The notes under the pieces: model-generated
What the model saw: the letters and a program-made list of their open reading frames with translations, nothing else
The model's database searches: none
Told to the model about the DNA's origin: nothing
Source of the DNA: CAYMYN01 sp964394665
GTDB taxonomy: Bacteria; Planctomycetota; UBA1135; GCA-002686595
NCBI GenBank assembly: GCA_964394665.1
Contig: CAYMYN010000003.1
Location: forward strand, 186,001-250,000
Direction of reading: 5' to 3'
Length of the DNA: 64,000 nucleotides
In this document: in pieces, positions 25,756 to 35,149 of the stretch
Numbering within the stretch: position 1 is the stretch's first letter
How the letters are laid out: every line of letters starts with the position of its first letter
Program-made: the position numbers and the translations under genes

Positions 25756-26502
25756 TCAGCCCGCGGCGGGGCGCTCGAGCGCACCGCGCCAGGCACCGAT
25801 GCCGCCGTCGAGGTTGAAGAGCTGCTCGAAGCCCTCGCGGGCGAGCAGCTCGCAGGCCCAGGCCGAGCGCGAGCCCATCGCGCAGTAGATCACCAGCGGC
25901 CGACCGTCGCGCGGGAGCTCGGCCAGGCGTTGCTCGAGCTGGTCGACCGGCAGACGCAGGGCGCCGGGCACGATGCCAGCCGCGGTCTCGGCGGGCGTGC
26001 GCACGTCGAGCAGCCGCGCGCCCTGCTCGCGCACGAGCCGCTCGCCCTCGGCCCCGTCGACGTCGCACCACAGGCGCCCCTCGAGGACCTGGTCGGGGAG
26101 GAGGCGCGCCCCGCCGGCCAGCGCCGCCACCTGGCGCAGCAGGGTCTCGAAGGCCCGATCGCGCTCGTCCGTGCGCTCNNNNNNNNNNAGGATCTGGTCG
26201 ATGCGCTCGCGTCCGTTTTCGAGGTTGTTGCCGTTGATGATGGCGCGGCCGGGAAACTGCTCCAGCGAGGCCTGCAGCACGTCCGCCTCGGTAGAGTCCA
26301 GCACCAGCGGCGCTTCCACGTTCAACGCCAGCTTCTTGACGAGTAGCCGCAGCATCTCGCGCTCGTCCGTGCGCTCGGCCCCGCGGCGCGCGGCGGCGGC
26401 CTCGAGCCGATCGAGCGCAGCGGCCAGGGCGGCCGCGCGTCCCAGGGCCACCAGGGCGAGCAGCAGGCCCACGGAACCCACGGCGAGGGCGAGGTACAGC
26501 AT
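25756..26502 (-). CDS. Membrane-anchored rhodanese-domain protein (interrupted by a likely misassembly)
   Basis: It starts at ATG 26502 with a single N-terminal membrane helix (MLYLALAVGSVGLLLALVAL) and a short coiled coil. The C-terminal half is a rhodanese domain with ARLLDVRTPAETAAG and active-site loop IYCAMGSRSAWACE, where the Cys would carry persulfide sulfur, and it ends NLDGGIGAW. A stretch of about 66 codons in the middle (26161-26358, including 10 N) is foreign. Without it the protein reads RRGAERTDERDRAFETLL in one frame. TAGCAT ends 7 nt before the ATG. It probably works in sulfur trafficking alongside the CysQ-like gene downstream. Confidence 0.8.
   Translation of the reverse strand: MLYLALAVGSVGLLLALVALGRAAALAAALDRLEAAAARRGAERTDEREMLRLLVKKLALNVEAPLVLDSTEADVLQASLEQFPGRAIINGNNLENGRERIDQIXXXXERTDERDRAFETLLRQVAALAGGARLLPDQVLEGRLWCDVDGAEGERLVREQGARLLDVRTPAETAAGIVPGALRLPVDQLEQRLAELPRDGRPLVIYCAMGSRSAWACELLAREGFEQLFNLDGGIGAWRGALERPAAG
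26179..26188. other. Assembly gap (10 N)
   Basis: The N run borders the foreign 170-bp segment 26189-26358. The real gap length cannot be known from sequence. Confidence 0.95.
26189..26358 (-). other. Foreign 170-bp segment: methionine-synthase-like pterin-domain fragment
   Basis: On the minus strand it reads KKLALNVEAPLVLDSTEADV and then GRAIINGNNLENGRERIDQI, which matches the methyltetrahydrofolate (pterin)-binding barrel of MetH-type proteins and has nothing to do with rhodaneses. The 18-mer gcgctcgtccgtgcgctc precedes the N run (26161-26178) and recurs right after the segment (26359-26376). This is the layout of a wrong join at a short repeat. Confidence 0.75.
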
Positions 26503-26509
26503 GGGCGGG

Positions 26510-26515
26510 ATGCTA
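26510..26515 (-). promoter_or_regulatory. TANNNT -10 element (TAGCAT)
   Basis: It ends 7 nt before the ATG of the rhodanese gene at 26502, with no Shine-Dalgarno in between. Confidence 0.45.
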
Positions 26516-26549
26516 CCAGACGTTCCCGTGCCGGGCGGGCGAGCGCGGT

Positions 26550-27749
26550 TCAGCGCTCCGGGCGCGCCCGGAACACGCCCACCGACGCGGTGAAGCCGTG
26601 CAGGAAGTTGCGGCCGCCGACCGGGCCGATCTCCCCCATGGCGAAGAAGCCCGCGGCGGGCACGGGGGACGGGAAGGCGCGCTGGACGCGGCGGATGTCG
26701 TGGTCGGGCTCCTCGAACATGTGCCGGCCGCGGCCGTTGCAGGAGAACACCAGCACGCCCTGCTCGCCGGCGGCGGGATGGGGACCGGCGAGCTCGCTGT
26801 GCAGGAGCTGCTCGAGGTCCTCGCCGGCCGAGGCCGCGTCGCGCACGAGGAACTGCACGCTCATCCCGCGCCGGATCGAGTCGTCCGCGACCGCCAGGGC
26901 GCCGTCCTCGGCCTGCAGTCCCCGGATGCCGCGCACGAGGAAGTCCCCGCGCTCGAAGCGGCTCTTGGTCGGGTCGAGGGCCAGGCCCAGGAAGGGCTGG
27001 CGCTGGAAGAGCTCGCGATCGGCGCGCGGGAGGGCCTGGAGGGTCTCCATCAGCACCTCCGCCGCGGGGCGACCGCCGAGCTTGTGCACCAGCGAATCCT
27101 GGGCGGCGGTGATGACCCAGGGCTTGCCGACGGGCCGGCAACCCTGGGAAACGACCGGGATCAACTCGAGGTCGCCCTCGAGCACCACCCCGGCGGCGCC
27201 CGAGGCGGCCAGCTCGTCGTCCAGGAACAGGAAGTTCTGGCCCGGCCCGCGTCCGCCGCTGGCCATACCGCCCAGGGCGACCAGGCCCGGCGCGAGGTCC
27301 TCCAGGGCGCGCAGGTACTCGGCCATGGGGAAGCTGTAGGGCTCGCCCAGCAGGAGCAGCGCGGCGCGCTCGGGCCGTCCGACGGTCGGGGTCTCGCTGA
27401 AGGAGATCTCATCCTCGCCGGTCTGCACGGCCGCGCAGTGGAAGGGGCGCACGGCCAGGCCGGGCGAGGAGACGGCCCACAACGCGAGCCCCGGCCCGCG
27501 CTGCACTTCCCGCGAGCCGCCGATGACCGAGTCCCCGGTGCAGCCCACGAGGGTCCCTGCGCCGCTCCCGCGGCGCAGGCGCTCGCCCAGGCCCTCGAAG
27601 GCCGCCCCATGGTGGTGCGAGACGAAGAGCACCACCAGGTCGGGCCTCGCCCCATCCAGACCCTGGGCGAGCTGCTCCAAGGCCTCGCGCTCGGCGGCGG
27701 GTGCGTCGGGGAGGGTGGAGAGGGCGCTGGCGAATCGGGTCGGGGGCAT
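26550..27749 (-). CDS. FIST N- and C-domain protein
   Basis: The 399-residue protein carries the FIST_N (about residues 30-215, LVVLFVSHHHGAAFEGLGER then LVGCTGDSVIGGSREV) and FIST_C domains (about 230-375, ending VLVFSCNGRGRHMF and GFFAMGEIGPVGGRNFLHGF). In other bacteria these domains bind small ligands and feed signals to kinases or chemotaxis. Here no kinase is attached or adjacent, so it is a stand-alone soluble form. It is the first gene of the three-gene minus-strand run with the rhodanese and CysQ-like proteins, though the rhodanese gene also has its own -10 element. Confidence 0.88.
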   Translation of the reverse strand: MPPTRFASALSTLPDAPAAEREALEQLAQGLDGARPDLVVLFVSHHHGAAFEGLGERLRRGSGAGTLVGCTGDSVIGGSREVQRGPGLALWAVSSPGLAVRPFHCAAVQTGEDEISFSETPTVGRPERAALLLLGEPYSFPMAEYLRALEDLAPGLVALGGMASGGRGPGQNFLFLDDELAASGAAGVVLEGDLELIPVVSQGCRPVGKPWVITAAQDSLVHKLGGRPAAEVLMETLQALPRADRELFQRQPFLGLALDPTKSRFERGDFLVRGIRGLQAEDGALAVADDSIRRGMSVQFLVRDAASAGEDLEQLLHSELAGPHPAAGEQGVLVFSCNGRGRHMFEEPDHDIRRVQRAFPSPVPAAGFFAMGEIGPVGGRNFLHGFTASVGVFRARPER

Positions 27750-28065
27750 CGGCAGGCGAGGCCGGCGGCGGCCGCGCGCCCATGGTGCCCGCCCAACCGG
27801 GGTGGCGGCCACCCGCCCGGTGAGGAAATCGGCTACGGCCTCGGTCGGGGTGTGGCGGGGTGAGCCGCAAGCTAGAATCTTCGGCCGAAGGCGCGTCGCA
27901 GCGCTTCGTGCCCGCGCGCGGGGCGGCTCCCGGAGCCCCGGTCCGCGCCAGGCGACCTCACCTCCTCCTTCCTGGCGGTCCTTCCCAGGGAGCTTCCACG
28001 AACGCGCCGCCAGCGGTGCGCTCCCCTGCCTCCGCCCCGCCCCGCGCGCGGGGCCCCCAAGACCG
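27750..28065. promoter_or_regulatory. Divergent promoter region between the FIST gene and korA
   Basis: This is 316 bp without a convincing gene. TAGAAT at 27873-27878 reads toward korA and would give a leader of about 180 nt. Nothing palindromic stands out. Confidence 0.4.
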
Positions 28066-29925
28066 ATGACCTCGACCAGAGAACCCGGGGCCGAGCTACC
28101 CCTCCAACAGCAGGACAGCGTCGTCATCCGCTTCGCGGGCGACTCCGGCGACGGCATGCAGATCACCGGCGACCAGTACGCGTCCACCAGCGCGGCCCTG
28201 GGCAACGACCTCGCCACGTTGCCGGATTATCCGGCCGAGATCCGCGCTCCCGCCGGTACGCGTCCGGGTGTCTCGGGCTTCCAGATCGCTTTCAGCTCGA
28301 AGGACATCTACACGCCGGGCGACTACCCCGACGTGCTGGTGGCGATGAACCCGGCGGCGTTGGTGGTCAACATCAAGGACCTCAAGCCGACCGGCATCGT
28401 GGTGGTCAACACGGGCAACTTCGGTCCGACCGACCTGGCCAAGGCCAAGCTCGACTCGAACCCGCTGACCGACGGCACGCTCGAGGGCTATCGCGTCATC
28501 GCGATCGACATGAACAAGCGCGTGGCCGAGGCGCTCGAGGGCACCCCGCTCACGAGCAAGGAGGTCCAACGCTGCAAGAACTTCTACACGCTGGGCCTGA
28601 TGTACTGGCTCTACAGTCGGCCGCTCGAGCCGACCGAGCAGTGGCTGAAGGAGAAGTTCTCCAAGCGCCCCGAGCTCGCGGACGCCAACATTCGCGCCAT
28701 GCGCGCCGGCTACAACGCCGGGGACATCCACGAGCTGTTCCAAGGTCGCTACGAGGTGCCCAAGTGCGAGGTGCTCCCGCCCGGCACCTACCGCAGCGTG
28801 ATGGGCAACCAGGCCATCGCCTTGGGCATGGTGGCCGGCGCGCAGCTCGCCGGGCTGAAGCTCTTCCTGGGTTCCTACCCGATCACGCCGGCTTCGACGA
28901 TCCTCGAGGCCCTCGCCGGCTACAAGCACTTCGGCGTGGTCACCTTCCAGGCCGAGGACGAGATCGCGGCGGTGTGCTCGGCGATCGGGGCCTCCTACGC
29001 CGGCATGCTCGGGTCCACGAGCACCTCCGGTCCCGGCCTGGCGCTCAAGACCGAGGCCCTCGGGTTGGCGGTCATGACCGAGCTGCCCCTGGTCGTCGTG
29101 AACATCCAGCGCGGCGGTCCTTCGACGGGTCTGCCGACCAAGACCGAGCAGGCCGACCTCCTGCAGTCGATCTTCGGTCGCAACGGCGAGGCTCCGATCC
29201 CGGTCGTGGCCTGCGCGACGCCCTCGGACTCCTTCGACTGCGCCATCGAGGCCTGCCGCATCGCGGTGCAATACATGACGCCGGTGATCCTGCTCTCCGA
29301 CGGCTTCATCGCCAACGGGGCCGAGCCCTGGCGCCTGCCGAAGATGGAGGAGCTCAAGCCGTTCCCCGTCAAGTTCCACACCGAGACCGCGAACTTCCTG
29401 CCCTATTCGCGCGACGAGCGCGGAGCGCGGCCCTGGGCCGTGCCCGGTACGCCGGGGCTCGAGCACCGCATCGGCGGCCTCGAGAAGGCTCACCTGACGG
29501 GGAACGTCAGCTACGACCCGCAGAACCATGAGTTCATGATCCATGCTCGCGCGGAGAAGGTCATGAACGTGCGCGAGTCGATCCCCACGCCCAAGGTGCA
29601 CGGCGCCCAGAAGGGCGATCTGCTCGTCCTCGGCTGGGGCTCGACCTACGGCTCGATCGCCGACGCCGTCGAGCGCAGCAACCAGACGACCGAGCGCGTG
29701 GGCCGCATCCACCTGCGTCACGTCTGGCCGCTGCCGAAGGGCCTCGATCAAGTCTTCTCGCGCTACAAGGCCGTGCTGGTACCCGAGATGAACCTGGGCC
29801 AGATGGCGCGCTTGCTGCGCAGCGAGTTCCCGCAGCACAACTTCCTGTCCTACACCAAGGTCCAGGGCCAGCCCTTCCGCGCGAAGGAGATCGCCGACCG
29901 CATCACGAACATCCTGGAGAATTGA
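28066..29925 (+). CDS. korA: 2-oxoacid:ferredoxin oxidoreductase, fused gamma-alpha subunit
   Basis: The 619-residue protein has an N-terminal gamma domain (VVIRFAGDSGDGMQITGDQY, residues 20-200) and then the pyrimidine-type alpha domain (SYPITPASTILEALAGYK, TSTSGPGLALKTEALGLAV, NIQRGGPSTGLPTKTEQADL). The gamma-alpha fusion with a separate beta subunit is the form found in KorAB enzymes of aerobes and many planctomycetes. It decarboxylates 2-oxoglutarate (or a related 2-oxoacid) to the acyl-CoA, reducing ferredoxin. korB follows 5 nt downstream. ATG 28066 is chosen as the start just before the conserved N terminus. Confidence 0.93.
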   Translation: MTSTREPGAELPLQQQDSVVIRFAGDSGDGMQITGDQYASTSAALGNDLATLPDYPAEIRAPAGTRPGVSGFQIAFSSKDIYTPGDYPDVLVAMNPAALVVNIKDLKPTGIVVVNTGNFGPTDLAKAKLDSNPLTDGTLEGYRVIAIDMNKRVAEALEGTPLTSKEVQRCKNFYTLGLMYWLYSRPLEPTEQWLKEKFSKRPELADANIRAMRAGYNAGDIHELFQGRYEVPKCEVLPPGTYRSVMGNQAIALGMVAGAQLAGLKLFLGSYPITPASTILEALAGYKHFGVVTFQAEDEIAAVCSAIGASYAGMLGSTSTSGPGLALKTEALGLAVMTELPLVVVNIQRGGPSTGLPTKTEQADLLQSIFGRNGEAPIPVVACATPSDSFDCAIEACRIAVQYMTPVILLSDGFIANGAEPWRLPKMEELKPFPVKFHTETANFLPYSRDERGARPWAVPGTPGLEHRIGGLEKAHLTGNVSYDPQNHEFMIHARAEKVMNVRESIPTPKVHGAQKGDLLVLGWGSTYGSIADAVERSNQTTERVGRIHLRHVWPLPKGLDQVFSRYKAVLVPEMNLGQMARLLRSEFPQHNFLSYTKVQGQPFRAKEIADRITNILEN

Positions 29926-29930
29926 TCGCC

Positions 29931-30931
<1,001 letters not shown>

Positions 30932-30935
<4 letters not shown>

Positions 30936-31033
30936 GAGGCCGAGAAGACCGAGCATACGGCCTCTCAGACACCCTTGGCACGGCCGCCAGGGGCGGCCGT
31001 TGCGCAGAGCGTGAGAATTCTTCTCACACTCTG
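30932..31033 (-). repeat. Structured intergenic repeat, copy 1
   Basis: This unit of about 100 bp begins at the korB stop codon. It ends in a hairpin whose arms agagcgtgagaa (31007-31018) and ttctcacactct (31022-31033) pair over 12 positions with one mismatch. A second, GC-only inverted repeat (acggccgcc..ggcggccgt) lies inside. It is followed head-to-tail by copy 2. Confidence 0.8.
31007..31033 (+). terminator. Hairpin downstream of korB
   Basis: A 12-bp stem with a 3-nt loop lies inside repeat copy 1. There is no strong U-tract, so termination is inferred from position and stability. Confidence 0.4.
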
Positions 31034-31124
31034 AGAGGCCGAGAAAACCGAGCATGCGGCCTCCCAGACACCCTTGGCGACGGCCGGCCGTCGCGCAGAG
31101 CGTGAGAGTGCTTCTCACGCTCTG
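31032..31124 (-). repeat. Structured intergenic repeat, copy 2
   Basis: It is in the same orientation and starts with the same ctgagaggccgagaa word as copy 1. Its hairpin arms agagcgtgaga (31098-31108) and tctcacgctct (31114-31124) pair perfectly, so the mismatch of copy 1 is repaired here by the partner base. The stem is conserved as structure, not only as sequence. Confidence 0.8.
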
Positions 31125-31204
31125 AGGCGCGGGCCCGTCGCGCACGGCCGGCCGACCGGGCCCCGTGCGCGCGAGCCCAAGCTCGCCCCGCCCTCGAGAA
31201 CGCG

Positions 31205-32137
31205 TTGGAACTTCCCAAGCACGGATTCATCTGGATGGATGGAGCCCTCGTCCCCTGGGACGAGGCTCGCATCCACGTCCTCTCGCACGTCGTGCACTAC
31301 GGGAGCGGCGTGTTCGAGGGGCTGCGCGCCTATGCCACGTCCCGTGGACCGGCCGTGCTGGGGCTCGACGCGCACGTCGAGCGCCTGTTCCACTCCTGCC
31401 GCATCATCGAGCTGCCTCTGCTCTACGGCGCGGCCCAGGTGCGCGCCGCGATCCTCGAGACGATCCGCGCCAACGGCCACTCCGCCTGCTATGTCCGGCC
31501 GTTGGCCTTCCGCGGCTACGGCAAGCTGGGCGTCGATCCGCGCGGCGCGCCGCCTCAGCTCGCGATCGCGACCTATCCCTTCGATTCCCTGCACGGGCGC
31601 GAGGCCCTCGAGGAGGGGCTCGACGTCGGCGTTTCGAGTTGGCGGCGCATGGCCCCCGACACGCACCCGGCCATGGCCAAGGCCGTTGCGAACTACCTCA
31701 ACTCCCAGCTCGTGCTGATGGAGGCCAAGCGCCACGGCTACCACGAGGGCCTCGTGCTCGACGTCGACGGGTACGTCAGCGAGGGCAGCGGTCAGAACCT
31801 GTTCCTCGTCGAGCGCGGACGGCTGTTCACGCCGTCGGTGGGGGACTCCATCCTGGCCGGCATCACGCGCGCGCTGGTGATCGAGCTGGCGAACGAGCGC
31901 GGCCTCGAGGTCGTCGAGCAACGCATCGCCCGCGAACGTCTGTACATCGCCGACGAGCTCTTCCTGACCGGCACCGCGACCGAGGTCACCCCCGTGCGCA
32001 GCGTCGACGGCCGGTCGGTCGGGGGTGGCCGCCGCGGACCGATCACCGCCGGGCTGCAGGAGGCCTTCCGCGAGTTGTGCGAGGGCCGGAGCCCGGACCC
32101 GCACGGCTGGATGACCCCCGTCGCGGCGGGCGCTTGA
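31205..32137 (+). CDS. ilvE: Branched-chain amino acid aminotransferase
   Basis: The 310-residue protein has the class IV PLP fold. Catalytic Lys159 is in HPAMAKAVANYLNSQLVLME, followed by LDVDGYVSEGSGQNLFLVE, the SILAGITRALVIELA phosphate-binding region and LFLTGTATEVTPVRSVDG, all strongly like IlvE. It makes or degrades Leu, Ile and Val by exchange with 2-oxoglutarate. TTG 31205 is taken as start because it opens directly on the conserved HGFIWMDG; no ATG exists nearby. An SDR gene follows, 50 nt downstream or overlapping if a TTG at 32134 is used. Confidence 0.92.
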   Translation: MELPKHGFIWMDGALVPWDEARIHVLSHVVHYGSGVFEGLRAYATSRGPAVLGLDAHVERLFHSCRIIELPLLYGAAQVRAAILETIRANGHSACYVRPLAFRGYGKLGVDPRGAPPQLAIATYPFDSLHGREALEEGLDVGVSSWRRMAPDTHPAMAKAVANYLNSQLVLMEAKRHGYHEGLVLDVDGYVSEGSGQNLFLVERGRLFTPSVGDSILAGITRALVIELANERGLEVVEQRIARERLYIADELFLTGTATEVTPVRSVDGRSVGGGRRGPITAGLQEAFRELCEGRSPDPHGWMTPVAAGA

Positions 32138-32187
32138 CGGACGCGCCCCGCGCGTCCGATGCTGCCGCTGCCCCGCGCGCTGCGCCC

Positions 32188-32976
32188 ATGCTCCCCGACG
32201 ATCCCCGATCCCGATCCGGCGAACTCGTGGGCCGCACGGCGCTGGTGACCGGCGCCGCGCGCGGCATCGGTCGCGCGGTGGCCCTGGAGTTGGCGCGCCG
32301 CGGCGCGCGCGTGGTGCTCGTCTCGCGCAGCGCCGAGGACTTGACGCGAACGCGAGCGCGGATCGAAGCCGAGGGCGGCGCGGCCCTGGAGCTCGCGCTC
32401 GACGTCGACCGCGCCGATTGGGGGACGCAGCTCGATCCGCAGGCCCCGGCGATCGACGTGCTCGTCAACAACGCCGCGGCCTTCGCGCCCTACGGTCCGC
32501 TGGAGGAGGTCCCCTGGGACGAGATCGAGCACGTCCTGCGCACGGGCCTGCTCTCGGCGACGCGCCTCGCGCGCCACGTCGTCGGGGGCATGAAGGCGCG
32601 CGGCTTCGGCCGGCTGATCCAGATCGGCTCCGTGGCGGCCTCGCTGGGCGGCGCGGGCCAGGTCGCGTACTGCACGGCCAAGGCTGGACTCGTGGGCCTC
32701 ACCCGCACGCTGGCCGTGGAAGGCGCGCGCCAGGGCGTGACCTCCAACCTGCTCGAGCTGGGCCTGATCGACACCGAGCGCACGCGCGCGGCGATCCCAG
32801 CGGAGGTGCGCGCGGCCCTGGTGCGCAACACCCCGCTCGGCCGCCCCGGCACCCCCGACGAGGTCGCCCACGCCGTCGCCTTCCTGGCCTCCCCCGCCTC
32901 GGCCTTCCTCACCGGCGCCACCCTGACCCTCTCCGGCGGCCTGGGCCTGGGCCTGTTCCCCGAGCAGTTCACCTGA
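32188..32976 (+). CDS. Short-chain dehydrogenase/reductase (FabG-like)
   Basis: The 262-residue protein has the classical SDR set: TGAARGIG at residues 21-28 for NAD(P), NNAAAF, the catalytic Ser in QIGSVAAS, and Tyr/Lys in YCTAKAG. It ends ASAFLTGATLTLSGGLG. SDRs are too alike to name the substrate. It follows ilvE on the same strand; a TTG at 32134, overlapping the ilvE stop, is an alternative start. A strong hairpin (33066-33096) ends the transcript. Confidence 0.85.
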   Translation: MLPDDPRSRSGELVGRTALVTGAARGIGRAVALELARRGARVVLVSRSAEDLTRTRARIEAEGGAALELALDVDRADWGTQLDPQAPAIDVLVNNAAAFAPYGPLEEVPWDEIEHVLRTGLLSATRLARHVVGGMKARGFGRLIQIGSVAASLGGAGQVAYCTAKAGLVGLTRTLAVEGARQGVTSNLLELGLIDTERTRAAIPAEVRAALVRNTPLGRPGTPDEVAHAVAFLASPASAFLTGATLTLSGGLGLGLFPEQFT

Positions 32977-33065
32977 CCCGGCCGCGCACGACAGCGCGGG
33001 GGCTCGGGGTCGTACGCAATCGCGGCAGCGGGCCGGTGCGCGGGAGTCGGGCCCTGGAACGGAGA

Positions 33066-33096
33066 GCCGCCCGGCGCCGAGGGGGCGCCGGGCGGC
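33066..33096. terminator. GC-rich hairpin between convergent genes
   Basis: A perfect 13-bp stem, gccgcccggcgcc (33066-33078) with ggcgccgggcggc (33084-33096), and a 5-nt loop. It lies between the SDR gene (+) and the secreted protein gene (-), so it could stop both transcripts. There is no U-tract. Confidence 0.6.
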
Positions 33097-33154
33097 ATCG
33101 GGATCGGGGCCGCTCCGCCGCGCCGTGTGGGGCGCGATGGAGCGGAGGCTCAGG

Positions 33155-34825
33155 TCAGGGGAGCCAGGAGACTTCCAGGCCGTTGCTGAAGTTGAAGCCG
33201 GTGCCGCAGGGGCCGCCCGGATCGCGGAACCACCACTGGTAGCGGCGCGTGTCGCCGGCGCCCACGGCGCCGTTGGTCACGATCGAGGCCGTGGTCGCGG
33301 CCTCGCCCGCGCCGTTGGCGGTGCGGATCTGCAGGCGCTGGACGTTGCCGCCGGCGCAGCGGATGCCGTCGCCGAAGGTCGAGCCGGCGCCGCCGTTGAT
33401 GGCGTTGTTGCCCTGGAAGAACAGGCCCGGCTGGCCGGGGACCGAGTTGGTGGCCCGCAGGACGAGGTCGTCGGCGACGACGCTGGCGCTGCCTTGGCCG
33501 GCCAGGCGGGAGCCGAGCGCGGAGGCGCTGTTCTCGCAGCCGTGGCCGGGCTTGCCGAAGTTGACGCACGGGCAGAAGGCGCCCGAGCCGTCACCCGAGC
33601 AGAAGCTCGTGCCGACCGCGGGGATGCCGATGTCGGGGACCAGCACCGGGGCGGTCAGCAGGCTGGGGCTGCCCGGCTTGAAGAGCTCCATCTCGGCCGT
33701 TCCGCCGATCGGGGCGGAAGTCGCGACGAAGCTGAAGGTGTAGGCCGTGCCCCAGCGGATCGCGTTGGCGTTGGAGTTCTGCGCGTGCGTCTGGGTCGAG
33801 GCCCAGCCGAGTTGGCCGCTGCCCTCGCTGTAGGCCCAGGGCGTGTTGCTGTAGACCTCGCCGCTGTGGTAGGGCACGCCGCGGAAGAAGACGTTCGAGA
33901 TCTGCGCCCCGCTCGACAGCGGCAGGATGAAGGAACGGATGCCGCGGTCGGAGGTCAGGTTCTGGAGGATGTAGTTGTAGGTCCAGGTGCCGTTGCCGTT
34001 GTCGATCACGCGGTAGGCGAGGAAGTACCAGCCGTGCACGCCGGCGCCGCCCTCGTTCGAGACCTGCATCTCGACGATCGTCACCGCCGGATCGACCGCT
34101 TTCCAGGCCTGGAGCGCCGTCTGGCCGACGTGGGTCGTCGGGTTGGCGCCGGTGATGCTCGAGACCGAGTTGACGTTGATCTCGCGCCAGGAGGCGTTGT
34201 TCTTGTGGTTCCCGGCCTGCGAGTCGTCGTTGGTGACGTACTGCGCCTCGGCGAAGTAGCGCGCGCCCACGTTCAGGGCCGGCGTCATGTCGTCGACCGG
34301 GACCTGCAGGCGGCCGCGGATCGCCGTCGGGCCGCTGGGCGAGCCGCCGGCGTGGGTGTGGGCGCCGGTGGCGGCGTTGACGGGCCACTTGGGGCCGCCG
34401 CCCGAGCCGTCGTTGAGGGTGCCCCAGTAGGTGTCGGCGCAGCCGATGCCCAGGGTGCTGCACGGGGTGCCCTGGCAGCTCCCGCAGGTCGTCTCGTTCA
34501 CGGCGCAGAAGCCGTGCTTGAGCCAGCTCTGGCCCAACTGCTCGAAGCGCCCGTTCTTCAGGCGGAAGATGTTCTGCCCGATCACGGGGTGCGCCGTGCC
34601 GCTGCTCTGCCAGATCACCTGCTGGTTGCCGATGTTGCAGGAGGTCGTGGCGAAGGAGTAGGCGGCGATCCCGCCCGACTGCCCGTAGTAGATGAAGTCG
34701 TTCGCGTTGCCCCCGTCGTATCCGAGGCGCGATACCACGACGTCGGGGCCTTGGAGCGCGAGGCCGGGGGCGGCCAGCGCGGCGGCGGCGAGGAGGGTGC
34801 TGAGGAGCTGGGGAAGTCGTCTCAT
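33155..34825 (-). CDS. Secreted protein with CPC-type C-terminal module
   Basis: The 556-residue protein starts at ATG 34825 with a signal peptide (LPQLLSTLLAAAALAAPGLA); CAGAAT ends 8 nt before it. The long middle region (about residues 25-400) is rich in aromatic and beta-type sequence and Cys pairs (ETTCGSCQGTPCSTLGIGC) and matches no family I know. From about residue 405 it has FCSGDGSGAFCPCVNFGKPG, then FGDGIRCAGG and GAGDTRRYQWWFRDP...CGTGFNFSNG, the same module that ends the FG-GAP protein at 8918-10651. The module may be a surface-sorting or attachment domain; this is inference. Confidence 0.8.
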   Translation of the reverse strand: MRRLPQLLSTLLAAAALAAPGLALQGPDVVVSRLGYDGGNANDFIYYGQSGGIAAYSFATTSCNIGNQQVIWQSSGTAHPVIGQNIFRLKNGRFEQLGQSWLKHGFCAVNETTCGSCQGTPCSTLGIGCADTYWGTLNDGSGGGPKWPVNAATGAHTHAGGSPSGPTAIRGRLQVPVDDMTPALNVGARYFAEAQYVTNDDSQAGNHKNNASWREINVNSVSSITGANPTTHVGQTALQAWKAVDPAVTIVEMQVSNEGGAGVHGWYFLAYRVIDNGNGTWTYNYILQNLTSDRGIRSFILPLSSGAQISNVFFRGVPYHSGEVYSNTPWAYSEGSGQLGWASTQTHAQNSNANAIRWGTAYTFSFVATSAPIGGTAEMELFKPGSPSLLTAPVLVPDIGIPAVGTSFCSGDGSGAFCPCVNFGKPGHGCENSASALGSRLAGQGSASVVADDLVLRATNSVPGQPGLFFQGNNAINGGAGSTFGDGIRCAGGNVQRLQIRTANGAGEAATTASIVTNGAVGAGDTRRYQWWFRDPGGPCGTGFNFSNGLEVSWLP

Positions 34826-35149
34826 GGGCCTGGATTCTGTTCGAGAACGGGGTCTGGGCGTCGCGTCGCGGCAGCCCTGCGGTACTGCGGCCCGGCCCGC
34901 CCGAGAGGGACCGGGCGGCCGGAGGGAGAGAACGATCATCGGGGGGTCCGCCCCAGCGTCAAGGTTCGAGGCCCCGCCGCCCCCCGGGGCCGGGCGGCGG
35001 ATCGTAAGAGTGCGGTATCGAGCGGAGTGCGGGCCCCCTCGAGAGCCCCGACCGAGGGGCCTTCGCGGAAGCCTACCCCGGTCTGGACCCCAGGGCGCGG
35101 ACCCCTGCCAGACGCAGCCCGGGGCCCCTGGGTTCCCCGTCCGGGGACC
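34826..35149. other. Intergenic stretch
   Basis: These 324 bp lie between two minus-strand genes. Only the CAGAAT element for the downstream gene (34834-34839) was seen. Confidence 0.4.

Noticed and set aside
26189..26358. Evidence for a metH gene in the window
   Set aside because: Only about 55 codons of one domain, bordered by an N run and a repeat; treated as a misjoin, not a gene.
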